NCBI GenBank assembly: GCA_026710945.1
Contig: JAPOQA010000041.1
Coordinates: 1-64,000 of the forward strand
DNA: 64,000 nucleotides
Direction of reading: 5' to 3'
Source of the DNA: Chloroflexota bacterium
GTDB lineage: Bacteria; Chloroflexota; UBA11872; VXOZ01
Position 1 is the stretch's first letter. Each line of letters begins with the position of its first letter. This document shows, piece by piece, positions 43,277 through 52,852 of this stretch. The translations under genes were made by a program, and so were the position numbers. Under the pieces are notes generated by a model, which did not search any database, had not been told where the DNA came from, and worked only from the letters and a program-made list of their open reading frames with translations.

Positions 43277-44107
43277 CTACTCCCCAACCGCCATTTCCAC
43301 TACAGGTCGTCCGTCTTCTTCCACCCACACGCCGCATGGGCCGCCCCGCTCGCTATTGCCGAGGTCTACAACGCTGCCGTCCATGCGCAACACCGGATGG
43401 TAGTATTTTGATACCTTTTCGGCGCTGCCCATGATGTAGTGGCCGATAAGGGAACGGCGAAAGCGGTCGGCAGTCGCATTCGGATAGCTGCCGTGGATGA
43501 GCTGGCCGTTGAAGAATAGCACGTCGCCGGCATCCATCAAGACAGGAACGGTCTGCACCTGATCCGGCAACGGCACCGTGACGTCCGTAAAGCTCTGGGC
43601 GGTGTCCGCCTCTTCCGTGCACAGTTCCGGCAGCGTGTGACTGCCGGGCACCACCTGCAAGCAGCCGTTTGCCTCATCGCAATCATCGAGGGCGAGCCAA
43701 GCGGCCATGCACGTGCCGGGTTCCACCTGCAAGTAGAACTGGTCCTGATGCAGCGCCTGTCCCCGCGCGCCCGGCGGCTTGAAGTAGATCATGGTCTGCA
43801 CCGCAAATGGATCCCCACCCAGGAGCGTCGCCAGACCCTCCCTGAAACGCGGGTCCAACATCCACTGCAGGCTCAGGTCGTCCCAGCGGTGCATGTGGAT
43901 CATGCGGGGAAACTGCTTCAAGGGGTCTGCCGCAGCGTCTCCATTCGGCGCTTCCACGCCGGCAGAGTCGCCTTTATAGGTGCCGTTCTGCCGCAAGTAC
44001 ATGTAGTGATCGGTGAGCGCCGCTACCTCGTCCGGTGGAAATAGCCCTCGCGCTATTGTATAGCCGTTCTGCTCAAAGTCATCTTTGAATGCTTTCTCGA
44101 ACATCAT
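43277..44107 (-). CDS. Phytanoyl-CoA dioxygenase (PhyH)-family oxygenase
   Basis: 276 residues. H120-QD122 (ALHQDQFYL) and H205 (NGQLIHGSYPN) form the 2-His-1-carboxylate iron site, and the Arg pair in DRFRRSL (about 215-219) binds 2-oxoglutarate. It hydroxylates a small organic substrate with O2 and 2-oxoglutarate. Large PhyH sets are common in marine symbionts. It is divergent from the PHP gene, and the roughly 290 bp between them hold no gene. Confidence 0.9.
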   Translation of the reverse strand: MMFEKAFKDDFEQNGYTIARGLFPPDEVAALTDHYMYLRQNGTYKGDSAGVEAPNGDAAADPLKQFPRMIHMHRWDDLSLQWMLDPRFREGLATLLGGDPFAVQTMIYFKPPGARGQALHQDQFYLQVEPGTCMAAWLALDDCDEANGCLQVVPGSHTLPELCTEEADTAQSFTDVTVPLPDQVQTVPVLMDAGDVLFFNGQLIHGSYPNATADRFRRSLIGHYIMGSAEKVSKYYHPVLRMDGSVVDLGNSERGGPCGVWVEEDGRPVVEMAVGE

Positions 44108-44394
44108 GACGTCCTTCTAATCGTTGCTCAGGCTTCTTTCCTCTGAAGATTCCCTGCTGCCGGCAGCCTCAACCGTGGAGGAACCGGCAAGCAGACCGCG
44201 CCTTGCCAGGAGTCTTCCTGTCAAGAGCATGCAAACACCTTGACCACAGTGTACAGCGATTGCGCTGAGATATTCAAAGCCGTCGTGGACGATCGGCGAG
44301 AGAACTTCCGCACTGCATGCAACCCGGAGACGACGTACAATGGTACGCAAGGACTCAGTGTGGCGTGATGAAACCGCATGGGAGCACGTAGCCG

Positions 44395-45594
44395 ATGGTA
44401 AGACAACCGACAGAATTTCGCCTGGTTTGGGGAGACCTGCACATTCATTCCTATTTCTCGTCGTGCTATTGGGGTGAAGAGACGCTTCCCGACGGCTTTG
44501 ACGGCTCGCCCGCCGATTGTTACCGCTACGCCCGAGACGTGGCTGGCATGGACTTTGGCGCGGTGACCGATCATACGTGGTCGGGTAACGGCAGGATGCT
44601 GGTGGAGGACGAGTGGTCGGAAATTCTGGCTGCCAACCATCATTACCACGAGCCGGGCCGCTTCGTGACTGTTCCCGGGTATGAGTGGAACGCGCCCGGG
44701 GATCGGCAATGGGGCCACCGCAATACGTTCTTCGATCATGACGAGCCCCCCATCCTGCGCAGCGGCGCGGAAGTAACGCAGCTCGCTCAGCTCTGGCAGC
44801 AGCTTGACGACTTGCCGTACGACTCCATCAGCATCCCACACCATCTCGCGCGTGACGCTACTCCTTATGATTGGTCGCAACACCATGCGCACTGGGAACC
44901 GGTGGTGGAGATCACCTCGCTCTGGGGCAACTACGAGTATCAAGGCAATCCCCATGAGTGCGATCCTAACTGGTCGCCGAGCGCTACCGGCAGCTTTCTC
45001 CAGGATGGACTGGCCAGAGCAAGCCGCGTAGGCGTCATCGGCGGCGGCGATAACCACACCGGCCATGCTGGAGGACACTACTTCAATTCGCAGCAACCAA
45101 ACGCGGCGAACTCCAAGCGCCTGGCGCGCCTCAGCCAACTGCGCATGAACGCCCTGGGCACCGGTATCGGCGGACTCTACGTAAAGGAATTCTCGCGAGA
45201 AGGCATCTTCGAGGCACTGCGCGCCCGGCGCTGCATCGCGGCCTCCGGCCGCAAAATCGGTCTATGGACAGAGACGAACGGCTTGCCGATGGGCGCGGAA
45301 GGGCCCGCCCTCGACGAAAGCCCCCGCACTGTCGCTTTCAGCGTCTCCGGCAGCGAGCGCATCCGGTCTGTCACCTTAGTCCGCAACGGCGTGGACGTGA
45401 AACGCTTCCACGCCGACGACTACTACCACGAAGGCACTTTGGAAGATTCCGATCCGCTCGAAAAAGTGCAGAAGGTATCCCCCAGTGTCCGCAACGGCGA
45501 CGGCGAGGATTGGACCTACTACTACGTGCGCGCGGTGCAAGAGGACGGCCGCACAGCCTGGTCGAGCCCGGTCTGGTTTCCGGTTAGTGGCTGA
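44395..45594 (+). CDS. PHP-domain/DUF3604-like hydrolase
   Basis: 399 residues. GDLHIHSYFSSC (13-24) and AVTDHTWSG (about 56-64) are the metal-binding PHP motifs, with more His in SIPHHLARD (about 151) and GGGDNHTGH (about 220-228). The C-terminal beta-rich part has SVSGSERIRSVTLVRNGV, seen in DUF3604-like proteins. It is probably a metal-dependent phosphoesterase or lyase of unknown substrate. No signal peptide. It lies beside the PhyH and Gfo/Idh/MocA genes. 45595-45898 shows only a degenerate family A repeat. Confidence 0.75.
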   Translation: MVRQPTEFRLVWGDLHIHSYFSSCYWGEETLPDGFDGSPADCYRYARDVAGMDFGAVTDHTWSGNGRMLVEDEWSEILAANHHYHEPGRFVTVPGYEWNAPGDRQWGHRNTFFDHDEPPILRSGAEVTQLAQLWQQLDDLPYDSISIPHHLARDATPYDWSQHHAHWEPVVEITSLWGNYEYQGNPHECDPNWSPSATGSFLQDGLARASRVGVIGGGDNHTGHAGGHYFNSQQPNAANSKRLARLSQLRMNALGTGIGGLYVKEFSREGIFEALRARRCIAASGRKIGLWTETNGLPMGAEGPALDESPRTVAFSVSGSERIRSVTLVRNGVDVKRFHADDYYHEGTLEDSDPLEKVQKVSPSVRNGDGEDWTYYYVRAVQEDGRTAWSSPVWFPVSG

Positions 45595-45898
45595 ATGATG
45601 CATTGAGCATGTGTCCTGAGCCGTGCCTCGACCCTTCGGCTAGCTCCGGACAGGCACGCTCAGCAAGCACGGAACAGGAACGGGGTCTGCATGCAGCCTT
45701 TAGAGGATTGCGTTCCTCTGAACCTGGACGGAATAGCAAACAAGCGGTCCTCTTGCCTGGGCCGGTCAGGTTGTTGCAGAGAGTCTCGCAGCGTAAAATG
45801 CAGGTAGCCCGTGAAGGCCGCAGTTAGCCATGAAGTGTAACGGCTGCCTTGCCCGACTACTGTTCGTCCCAGCCTCTTGTTAAGTAGGGGAACGCTCT

Positions 45899-46645
45899 AT
45901 GGCCGATCCCAAAACTGAATCCCAATCCGACGAACCGGAGTCCACAGTTCCATCAGTGTTCTCGCCGGTGCGCAGCTTGGTCATGCCGGCGTTGGAGCTT
46001 CCCGACCACTTCGCATACAACACCAGACTGCAGATGGATGGCTTGGAGTTTCTGGCCCATTTGCCGGAAGGCAAGTTTCCCGTCGCCTTTCTCGATCCCC
46101 AGTACCGCGGGCTGTTGGACAAGATGTCGTACGGCAATGAGGGTCGCAGCAGAAACCGGGGTCGTTCCGCGCTCACGCAAATGGATGCAGATAAAATCGC
46201 CGCCTTCGTTCGTGGCATCGACCGCGCCCTCATGCCCAGCGGGCACTTGTTCCTGTGGATGGATAAGTTTCACCTCTGCACGGGCTTTTCCCCCTGGCTC
46301 GCGGAGACGAAACTTGCGGTGGTGGATCTCGTTACGTGGGATAAAGGCCGTATCGGCATGGGCTACCGCACGCGTCGCAAGAGCGAACACGTGGTTGTCC
46401 TGCAAAAGACGCCGCGCCGGGCCAAGGGCGTCTGGAAGATTCACAACATCCCGGACGTGTGGGATGAGACGGTACCGCGTGACGCAGAGACCCACCGCAA
46501 GCCGGTTGAGTTGCAGGGGGCGCTCCTGGCAGCGGTGACCAATCCGGGAGACGTGGTGATCGATCCGGCAGCGGGCAGCTTTTCAGTGCTTGAAGCCTGC
46601 CGTGAGCGCAATCGCGTTTTCCTCGGTTGCGATATTGAAGGCTGA
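45899..46645 (+). CDS. Solitary DNA methyltransferase, paralogue of the transposon enzyme
   Basis: 248 residues. AFLDPQY (63-69) and VIDPAAGSFS (220-229) match motifs IV and I of the transposon-borne enzyme in the same beta-class order. Long stretches are identical, for example PSGHLFLWMDKFHLC (113-127), GMGYRTRR and QKTPRRAKGVW. By eye more than half of the aligned residues agree from residue 41 to the end; only the N-terminus differs. No endonuclease, terminal repeats or transposase adjoin it. It may protect sites cut by the transposon endonuclease or mark DNA for other purposes. Confidence 0.88.
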   Translation: MADPKTESQSDEPESTVPSVFSPVRSLVMPALELPDHFAYNTRLQMDGLEFLAHLPEGKFPVAFLDPQYRGLLDKMSYGNEGRSRNRGRSALTQMDADKIAAFVRGIDRALMPSGHLFLWMDKFHLCTGFSPWLAETKLAVVDLVTWDKGRIGMGYRTRRKSEHVVVLQKTPRRAKGVWKIHNIPDVWDETVPRDAETHRKPVELQGALLAAVTNPGDVVIDPAAGSFSVLEACRERNRVFLGCDIEG

Positions 46646-46723
46646 AGGATATCAAGCGCGAAGCACGGGCTCGAGCGTTGTGGTCCGGTCTTTGACACGT
46701 GCAAAACATAGAGGCAAGAAACA

Positions 46724-47755
46724 ATGAATTCAGAACCGATCCGTGTCGGCATCATTGGCGCGGGCGCGAACACGCGGGGTAAACATATCCCCGGCCTGCA
46801 GGCAATCGAGGGCGTGGAGATCGTCAGCGTGTGCAACCGCAGCCCTGATTCGAGCGTGCGGGCCGCCGAACAGTTTGGCATTCCCACGACGTACGGCAAC
46901 TGGAGCGAATTGGTTGACGCCCCGGACACCAATGCTATCGTCATTGGTACGTGGCCGTATCTCCACTGCCAAGCCACGCTGGCGGCGCTAGCCGCGGGCA
47001 AGCACGTGCTCTGCGAAGCGCGCATGGCCATGAATGCCGACGAGGCCTGGGAGATGTACGCCGCGGCGCAGTCCAACCCGCACCTCGTCGTGCAGATCGT
47101 GCCGTCGCCCATGACGCTGCGGGTAGACGCGACGCTGAAACGCCTGCTGGCTGAAGGCTACCTGGGCGATCTGCTCGCCATCGAGGTGCGCGTTGGCGGC
47201 GAGTTTCTGGATGCCGACGCACCATTGCATTGGCGGCAGGACTTTGACCTGAGCGGCCTTAACATCATGAGCATGGGCATCTGGTACGAGGCAGTCTTGC
47301 GCTGGGTTGGCGAGGCCACCCGCGTGCAGGCCATGGGCAAGACCTTTGCGACGATGCGCGCGGACGAAACGGGCAATCTGCGTGCGGTGCGAGTACCGGA
47401 GCACGTGGACGTGGTAGCCGATATGGCCTGCGGCGCGCAACTGCACATGCAGGTCTCCAGCGTGACCGGCTTGGCCGGCACACCGGAAGCATTCCTCTTT
47501 GGGAGCGAGGGCACGCTGCGGTTCGCAGACAATAAGCTTTTCGGCGGCAAGCGCGGCGATTCTGGCTTGGATGAAATCCCCATTCCGGAGGACGAGGCTG
47601 GCGGTTGGCGCGTGGAGGAAGAGTTTGCCAGTGCCATTCGGGGCGAGGAAGCAATTACTCACACCACACCTCAGGCCGGTGTGAAGTACATGGAGTTTAC
47701 CGAAGCGGTCACCCGCAGCATGCAGACCGGACAGGCGATAGGCCTGCCGCTGTAG
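46724..47755 (+). CDS. Gfo/Idh/MocA-family oxidoreductase-like protein, EKP motif altered
   Basis: 343 residues. VGIIGAGANTRGKHIPGLQ (8-26) is an intact Rossmann start. AAGKHVLCEARMAMNADEA has E98-A-R100 in place of E-K-P, so the catalytic Lys is absent. The C-terminal half holds LNIMSMGIWYEAVLRWVGE. It probably binds NAD(P) but may not catalyse the usual sugar dehydrogenation. It follows the solitary methyltransferase by 78 bp, with no sign of shared function. Confidence 0.82.
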   Translation: MNSEPIRVGIIGAGANTRGKHIPGLQAIEGVEIVSVCNRSPDSSVRAAEQFGIPTTYGNWSELVDAPDTNAIVIGTWPYLHCQATLAALAAGKHVLCEARMAMNADEAWEMYAAAQSNPHLVVQIVPSPMTLRVDATLKRLLAEGYLGDLLAIEVRVGGEFLDADAPLHWRQDFDLSGLNIMSMGIWYEAVLRWVGEATRVQAMGKTFATMRADETGNLRAVRVPEHVDVVADMACGAQLHMQVSSVTGLAGTPEAFLFGSEGTLRFADNKLFGGKRGDSGLDEIPIPEDEAGGWRVEEEFASAIRGEEAITHTTPQAGVKYMEFTEAVTRSMQTGQAIGLPL

Positions 47756-47814
47756 AGTTTTGGTATGCTCGTTTCTGTAGCGCACTGACGTCTGACGTCC
47801 GCTCGTCAATGATC

Positions 47815-48250
47815 ACTCCGTTCGCCCTGAGCTTGTCGAAGGGTGAACGGAAAGGACACTTTCGTCTCTTCCCGGCGACGTAGCTTTACCTCCGCCGTTC
47901 ATATTTTGACAGGGGCTTCGCGCAGCCATCAGCACGAACGGCTGATTTCGGTTCGCAACCTGTAGCGCGGGGGCTTGTCCCCCGCATCTTGAGTAGCTGA
48001 GGACTTAGGGCAAAGGGAGGATGGATTCCCGTGAAAGCGGGAATCACCATGGCCTTGCTCAGGTCGCACAAGGAAATGAAGATGAACTCCGATCTCTCCG
48101 TTCGTGCTGAGCACTTCGGCAATCTCAGTACAGGCTTGTCGAAGCATGATCGGAGAGATGAGTGTCGAAAGCTGCTAACCGCTTCCGCCGTTCACCCTTC
48201 GACGATGCTCAGAGCCTGCCCCGTACCGGATACGGGGGCGAACGGCAAGA
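47815..48250. repeat. Intergenic repeat cluster
   Basis: Contains family A copies (about 47820-47848, 48095-48150 and 48194-48244, the last with the 24-bp palindrome insert), a family F palindrome (47962-47985) and an inverted family C palindrome (48021-48048). 47756-48395 contains no credible gene. Confidence 0.8.
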
Positions 48251-48395
48251 TTGCCTATTTTCATGGTAATGACGGACCCTGAAACGCCCTCAACACCAGA
48301 CGACGGGGGCTGGTTCGCCCGCCTTTTGCATTTGCACCGGCCATGTTTGCCAGGCTGGCATGCCTCACGCCAACCGGTCGAGAAAACTCAAGAAT

Positions 48396-49067
48396 CTACA
48401 GAATCCCGTGGCGCTCGAAGACCGTGCGCATCTTCTCCCCCGCGGCGAGTTCTGCGCGTACGGTGTTTTCTCCCTTAACCTTCTCCTCAGCCGGTTGTAG
48501 CACGGCTTCAATGTGCTGGTGGGGAATCACCACCACGCCATCGTAATCGGCCAAAATGTAGTCGCCAGGGTTCACCAGCACGCCGCCGCATGTAATCGGC
48601 ACGTTGTGGGCGATGGCCTCAGCGCGGCCAGCGGCGTCGGCGGCATTAGACGCCGCGGCAAACACGGGATACGGCATGCCGATGATCTTGTCGGTATCCC
48701 GTACCGGCCCGTCGATCACCGCGCCGGTGGCCCCACGGGCCTGGGCGCAGGTAGAAAAGAGCTCGCCCCACAGCGCGCACGACGGCGCGTCACCAAGCGT
48801 ACCCAAATACACTTCGCCCGGCAGCAAACTGTCCATGGCTTCGATCTCCATATAGTGATACTCCTCCTGCGAGGGAATGCGCTCAGCCGGACGAAAGTGG
48901 ATGGGATGAGCACGGCCTACGATCCGTGCCTCGGCATAGAGCGGCCGCACGCGCGGCGCCATCACCTGGTGCCGCAGGCCGAGGGCATCCAGCGCATCCG
49001 AGACCACGGCGACGTAGACGCGCTGCAGGCGATCGAGGTAAGGGTCCTGGGGAGAAGCGGCGGACAT
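48396..49067 (-). CDS. RraA-family aldolase-like protein
   Basis: 223 residues. GAVIDGPVRDTDKI (116-129) with R123-D124 is the substrate/metal site of the RraA/HMG-aldolase fold, and VNPGDYILADYDGVVVIP (about 165-182) follows it. Family members are 4-hydroxy-4-methyl-2-oxoglutarate or oxaloacetate lyases; the E. coli namesake inhibits RNase E. In this sugar-oxidoreductase cluster a retro-aldol or decarboxylase role is more likely. It is the last gene of the minus-strand run. Confidence 0.87.
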   Translation of the reverse strand: MSAASPQDPYLDRLQRVYVAVVSDALDALGLRHQVMAPRVRPLYAEARIVGRAHPIHFRPAERIPSQEEYHYMEIEAMDSLLPGEVYLGTLGDAPSCALWGELFSTCAQARGATGAVIDGPVRDTDKIIGMPYPVFAAASNAADAAGRAEAIAHNVPITCGGVLVNPGDYILADYDGVVVIPHQHIEAVLQPAEEKVKGENTVRAELAAGEKMRTVFERHGIL

Positions 49068-49233
49068 AGCGCAATGCTCCTTTTGAATCAGAGTAGGTGC
49101 GAATTCTTACGCCTATCATAGCTTGCCCGGAATCCGGTCGTGCTGATTCCGCTTGTCTTGGGAAGTCAGGCAAGCTCAGCTAGAGCCTTGACTAATGGTC
49201 GAGGCTTGAATAGAGCAGTGGAACGAGACACCC

Positions 49234-50223
49234 CTAGAGTGAGAGAGTCTCACTTCGCCGGGCGGCTTCTCTTGCCATGAGCACCGCGCGGGTGGAGTCG
49301 ATGGCGTCCTGGGCAGTTGCTATGATGGGCGCTTGACCGCGAATGCGCCGCACGAGGTCTTGACCGCTGGAATCGGGACGATTGCGGCCGAACTGCACGT
49401 GCACGCGGGGTTTGTCGTGCCGCCAATAGAGCAGGTCGCTGAAGTGGAGGCTGCGCACTTCGGCGGCGCCCTCGTTGCCCGTGAGGAAGAAGCGGCAGTC
49501 CCAGGGCGTGTTGCGTGGCGTGAGCCAGTCGGCCTCGATAGTAGCGACGATACCGGAATCCAGGGCAAACATGGCGTGCGCCACGTCGTTGAATCCCGGA
49601 TACTCTTTCCAGCGGCGCTGCATGTGGTGGGCCGTCACAGACTCCACTGCCGCACCCGTATACCAGCGCGCGAGGTCGATGTCGTGAATCATAAGGTCGA
49701 CGATCGGCCCGCCTTCCTTGCTCTCCTCCAGCATCCACGGCTCGCGCTCTGCCAGAGCAAACTCATGGGGCCGCGTGGCGACGCAGCCGGCGATCTCGCC
49801 GAGGTAACCGGCATCCACCAACTCCTTGAGCCGTACAAACGGTGGGGCAAAACGCTCGGTCACCATCATCTGCAGCTCGGACGTGCTTTTCTGCAGCGCC
49901 TGCTCCACGCGGGCGAGGTCATCCAGTTCAATGACCATGGGCTTGTCGACGAGCACGTGGACGTTGCGCTCGAGGCAGGCCAGGATCGCTGGCGCTTTCT
50001 CGAAGTGAGCATTGCATATCGTGGCGAGGTCAGGCCGCAGCGTGTCCAGCATCTCCTCATGGTCGGCGTAGATAGGCACATCGTATTGCTGGGAGACTTC
50101 AGCGCGGCGCTCCGGGTCGCTTTCGGCGATACCGACAAGCTCCGTATCTCCAGCGGCAAGGATTTCCTGAATTGACCCGGGTCCGTGTATGTGAATGCCA
50201 ATGGCGGCAAAACGCAAACGCAT
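49234..50223 (-). CDS. Gfo/Idh/MocA-family oxidoreductase
   Basis: 329 residues. The Rossmann start FAAIGIHIHGPGSIQEILA is unusual but followed by the expected LVGIAESD acidic residue. D93-K-P95 (HVLVDKPMVIE) keeps the catalytic Lys. GGPIVDLMIHDIDLARWYTG (about 171-190) is the C-terminal substrate-site signature. Probably an NAD(P)-dependent dehydrogenase of a sugar or cyclitol. Its neighbours on the same strand are RraA and another paralogue. Confidence 0.87.
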   Translation of the reverse strand: MRLRFAAIGIHIHGPGSIQEILAAGDTELVGIAESDPERRAEVSQQYDVPIYADHEEMLDTLRPDLATICNAHFEKAPAILACLERNVHVLVDKPMVIELDDLARVEQALQKSTSELQMMVTERFAPPFVRLKELVDAGYLGEIAGCVATRPHEFALAEREPWMLEESKEGGPIVDLMIHDIDLARWYTGAAVESVTAHHMQRRWKEYPGFNDVAHAMFALDSGIVATIEADWLTPRNTPWDCRFFLTGNEGAAEVRSLHFSDLLYWRHDKPRVHVQFGRNRPDSSGQDLVRRIRGQAPIIATAQDAIDSTRAVLMAREAARRSETLSL

Positions 50224-50317
50224 TTCTATTCTCCAAATTCATTGAATTCTGAGCTCAACCAATCTGGTAGTCCAACAGTATTGTAATGATGGGTGGGTTT
50301 CACCAGCGGCGTAATAA

Positions 50318-50450
50318 TACGGCGCAGGTTACAAACCTACGCTACCCATCAATCCAAACCTTGGAACCACTTGGAGCGGGTGACAAGCCCCCGCGCTACA
50401 CGGAAATGCTCCGCTCTATTCGTCATTCCCGCGAAAGCGGGAATCCATCT
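50318..50450. repeat. Family D, F and C repeats between oxidoreductase genes
   Basis: A family D hairpin (50321-50346), ACAAGCCCCCGCGCTAC (about 50382-50398) and a family C palindrome (50422-50450) fill most of the gap 50224-50529. Confidence 0.75.
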
Positions 50451-50529
50451 TCCCTTTAGCAGCACTGAAAGCACCTTTCGCGCTGGTGCAATTCTGGCAC
50501 ATTAGCAACGGGGGTCGAAGCGGTTGTAA

Positions 50530-51618
50530 CTACATTGCCGGCGGCGTGCGTGGTCGCACCGCCCGTCTCTCCGCAATTGACTCATACGCCGCCTCCACGA
50601 GGCAGAGCGTACGCAGATTGTCAGCACCGCTGTTCATGGGCTCGCGGTCTTCCTGGATAGCCGCAAAGAGCTCAGCCATCGGTCCCACCAGGGCATCCGG
50701 TATCCACTTGCCCTGGAGCTCCGGTGAAATCCAATCCTCCCCGTACGATTGGCTCCGATACGTGAGCGTATCCTCGCGGCCGTAGGGAAAATTATAGAAG
50801 ACGCCCAGATCACCCTTGGCCACACCCTCTGTGCCCTCAAAACGGTAAGTAGCGTGTGTGTCGTCGTCCCAGATACCGGCGTGGTTGAGCAGCAGACCGT
50901 GCGCCCCGCCGGGCCAGGCGAGTGTGATGATGGCCGAGGTCTCGCCCTTGATGCGCTCATCACCGGCGTGAAAGCCGTCGGCAAAGAGCCACTCCGGCTC
51001 GCCCAAGATGAAGCGCACGATGTCGAGGAAGTGAATGGCGTCCTCGACGATGAGTACGCGCGGACGGCCCCACAGCCACGGCCACAATTCCCAGCGCAAC
51101 GGGCCGACCCGATCAATCTGCACGTAGGTCAGATCGCCCAGGTCACCGCGCTGCTGCAGAGCGTAGACCGACCGGAACGCCTGGTCCCAGCGGCCATTCT
51201 GGTTCACCGCCAAGCGTACGCCAGCGTTGGCAGCATCCCGGACCATCGATTCCGCTTTGGCAATGTCATAGGTCAGCGGCTTCTGGCAGAGCACGTGCTT
51301 ACCGGCGGCGATGGCTGCATCCACGAGCGGCGGATGCGTGATCGTGGGCGTCGCGATGTCCACCACCGCTACCTCAGGCGATTCCAAGAGCGCTTCCAGC
51401 GAGGCAAACGCCGCGATCTCAAAGTCCGCGGCCAGCGATGCCGCCTTGGCCGAGTCTTCATCATAGACGCCCACGACGTGGAAGCCCGCGCTGCGGTAGG
51501 CCGGCAGGTGTCCCGCCCGCGCGATGCTGCCCGCGCCCACCACGCCGATGCCGTAGTCGCGCTTGGCAGGGAGGTGCGGCAGGTAGTCAAAGGGCTCCGG
51601 CGAAGGTGGCATCGTCAT
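50530..51618 (-). CDS. Gfo/Idh/MocA-family oxidoreductase
   Basis: 362 residues. GIGVVGAGSIARAGHLPAYR (23-42) is a good dinucleotide-binding start. Q112-K-P114 (HVLCQKPLTYD) retains the Lys, and VEDAIHFLDIVRFILGE is the C-terminal signature. A dehydrogenase for a sugar-like substrate. It begins 15 bp downstream of the SDR gene, so the two are probably co-transcribed. Confidence 0.88.
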   Translation of the reverse strand: MTMPPSPEPFDYLPHLPAKRDYGIGVVGAGSIARAGHLPAYRSAGFHVVGVYDEDSAKAASLAADFEIAAFASLEALLESPEVAVVDIATPTITHPPLVDAAIAAGKHVLCQKPLTYDIAKAESMVRDAANAGVRLAVNQNGRWDQAFRSVYALQQRGDLGDLTYVQIDRVGPLRWELWPWLWGRPRVLIVEDAIHFLDIVRFILGEPEWLFADGFHAGDERIKGETSAIITLAWPGGAHGLLLNHAGIWDDDTHATYRFEGTEGVAKGDLGVFYNFPYGREDTLTYRSQSYGEDWISPELQGKWIPDALVGPMAELFAAIQEDREPMNSGADNLRTLCLVEAAYESIAERRAVRPRTPPAM

Positions 51619-51633
51619 GTCCTTTAGTAAGCA

Positions 51634-52464
51634 TCATGGCATGGGCGTTACGCTGTGGACGTAACCACCGTCCACGCAGAGTATCTGTCCGGTTATGTAG
51701 TCTGCCTCGGGTGAAGCAAGATAAACGACGGCATGGGCGATATCCTCAGCCGTGCCCATCCGGGCACGGGGGGCGCGGCGAATCCACGCGTCCCTACCTT
51801 GCTGCGACGCCGGCCAGCCAGGCGTTGAGACCGCGCCTGCGGCAATGCAATTGACCGTAATCCCCTGCGGGCCGAATTCGACCGCCAGGGCTTGCGTCAG
51901 CGTGTTGAGCGCGCCTTTCGCCACGGTATAGGCGGTCGTGCGGCGCTGAAACACGAGGCTATGGGATGAGCTTATATTGATGATGCGGCCTCCTGCTGCC
52001 TGCATCCGGTCTTCCGACTGCTGGATCTCGCTTCGCGGCTGCTGCATTTTGCTTTGCGGCTGCTGCGCAAGCATCATCCGCAACGCTGCCTGTGTGCAGT
52101 GTACGACGCCATCCAGATTCACCGCAAAGACTCGTTGCCACGAATCGAGGGGATAGTCGGCGAAGGACCCCTCGTGATTGATGCCGATGGCGGCGTTGTT
52201 GACCAGAATGTCGAGTTTACCGAACTGCGCCTCTAACTCATGGAACATGTGCGCAACTGCGGTCCGGTCGCTCACGTCGGCGTGGAGCGGGATCGCTTTC
52301 CGCCCAACTGCCGCGACTGCCGCACAGGTGGCATCTGCACCTGCCCGGTCTGTGTGGTAGTTGACCCCAACGTCTGCTCCGGCGGACGCGAGCGCAATTG
52401 CGATTGCCTGACCGATGCCCTTGGAAGCGCCGGTTACTAAGGCAACGGTACCGTCCAGCGCCAT
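51634..52464 (-). CDS. Short-chain dehydrogenase/reductase with internal heptad insert
   Basis: 276 residues from ATG 52464 (upstream frame to 52584 is unlike SDRs). TGASKGIG (11-18) binds NAD(P), NNAAIG (89-94) is the second motif, and Ser167/Tyr179/Lys183 fit the catalytic triad (ISSSHS, AYTVAK). Between helix 4 and strand 5 it has an extra Gln-rich segment, QQPQSKM-QQPRSEI-QQSEDRM (136-156), encoded by three 21-bp DNA repeats. The rest is a standard 3-oxoacyl or sugar-alcohol-type SDR. Confidence 0.88.
   Translation of the reverse strand: MALDGTVALVTGASKGIGQAIAIALASAGADVGVNYHTDRAGADATCAAVAAVGRKAIPLHADVSDRTAVAHMFHELEAQFGKLDILVNNAAIGINHEGSFADYPLDSWQRVFAVNLDGVVHCTQAALRMMLAQQPQSKMQQPRSEIQQSEDRMQAAGGRIINISSSHSLVFQRRTTAYTVAKGALNTLTQALAVEFGPQGITVNCIAAGAVSTPGWPASQQGRDAWIRRAPRARMGTAEDIAHAVVYLASPEADYITGQILCVDGGYVHSVTPMP
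52003..52065. repeat. Three 21-bp tandem repeats inside the SDR gene
   Basis: Units 52003-52023, 52024-52044 and 52045-52065, each ending in CTGCTG, encode a seven-residue QQ-rich repeat in frame. Confidence 0.85.
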
Positions 52465-52529
52465 GAGTCCCCGCTCATTCTCTACGCGTAGCCAAATGTG
52501 TGACGAGTCCTCAGCCAATCGCCGTTCAT

Positions 52530-52748
52530 GGTTCGATCCTTCGGCGAGGATCAGGACAGGCAGGCTCACCAGGATCGGAAGCAAGAAAAATCACTCAAAG
52601 GAGTCAGTATCCGTTCATCCTTCGACAGGCTCAGGACGAACGGACACTGACTCTTTCCAAATTTCCTCTTAGCCTCTTTACATGTGCACCCTTAGACAAT
52701 TCGGCATCTGTCACAGGCAAACGCAAGTTACAAACCTGCGCTACCGGA
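52530..52748. repeat. Family A and D repeats in intergenic DNA
   Basis: A degenerate family A copy (about 52539-52560), a full copy with opposed AACGGACACTGACTC flank (about 52610-52645) and a family D hairpin (about 52721-52748). No gene is seen in 52465-52852. Confidence 0.75.
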
Positions 52749-52852
52749 AAGAGCCTCTCCGCACCTGAGCGTGCAACATGAGTGTTCCGGCGCCACGCTA
52801 CCCCTAGATGCTTCTCCGCACTGCCTTGCTTGCCAATGACACTCTGCGTTCT

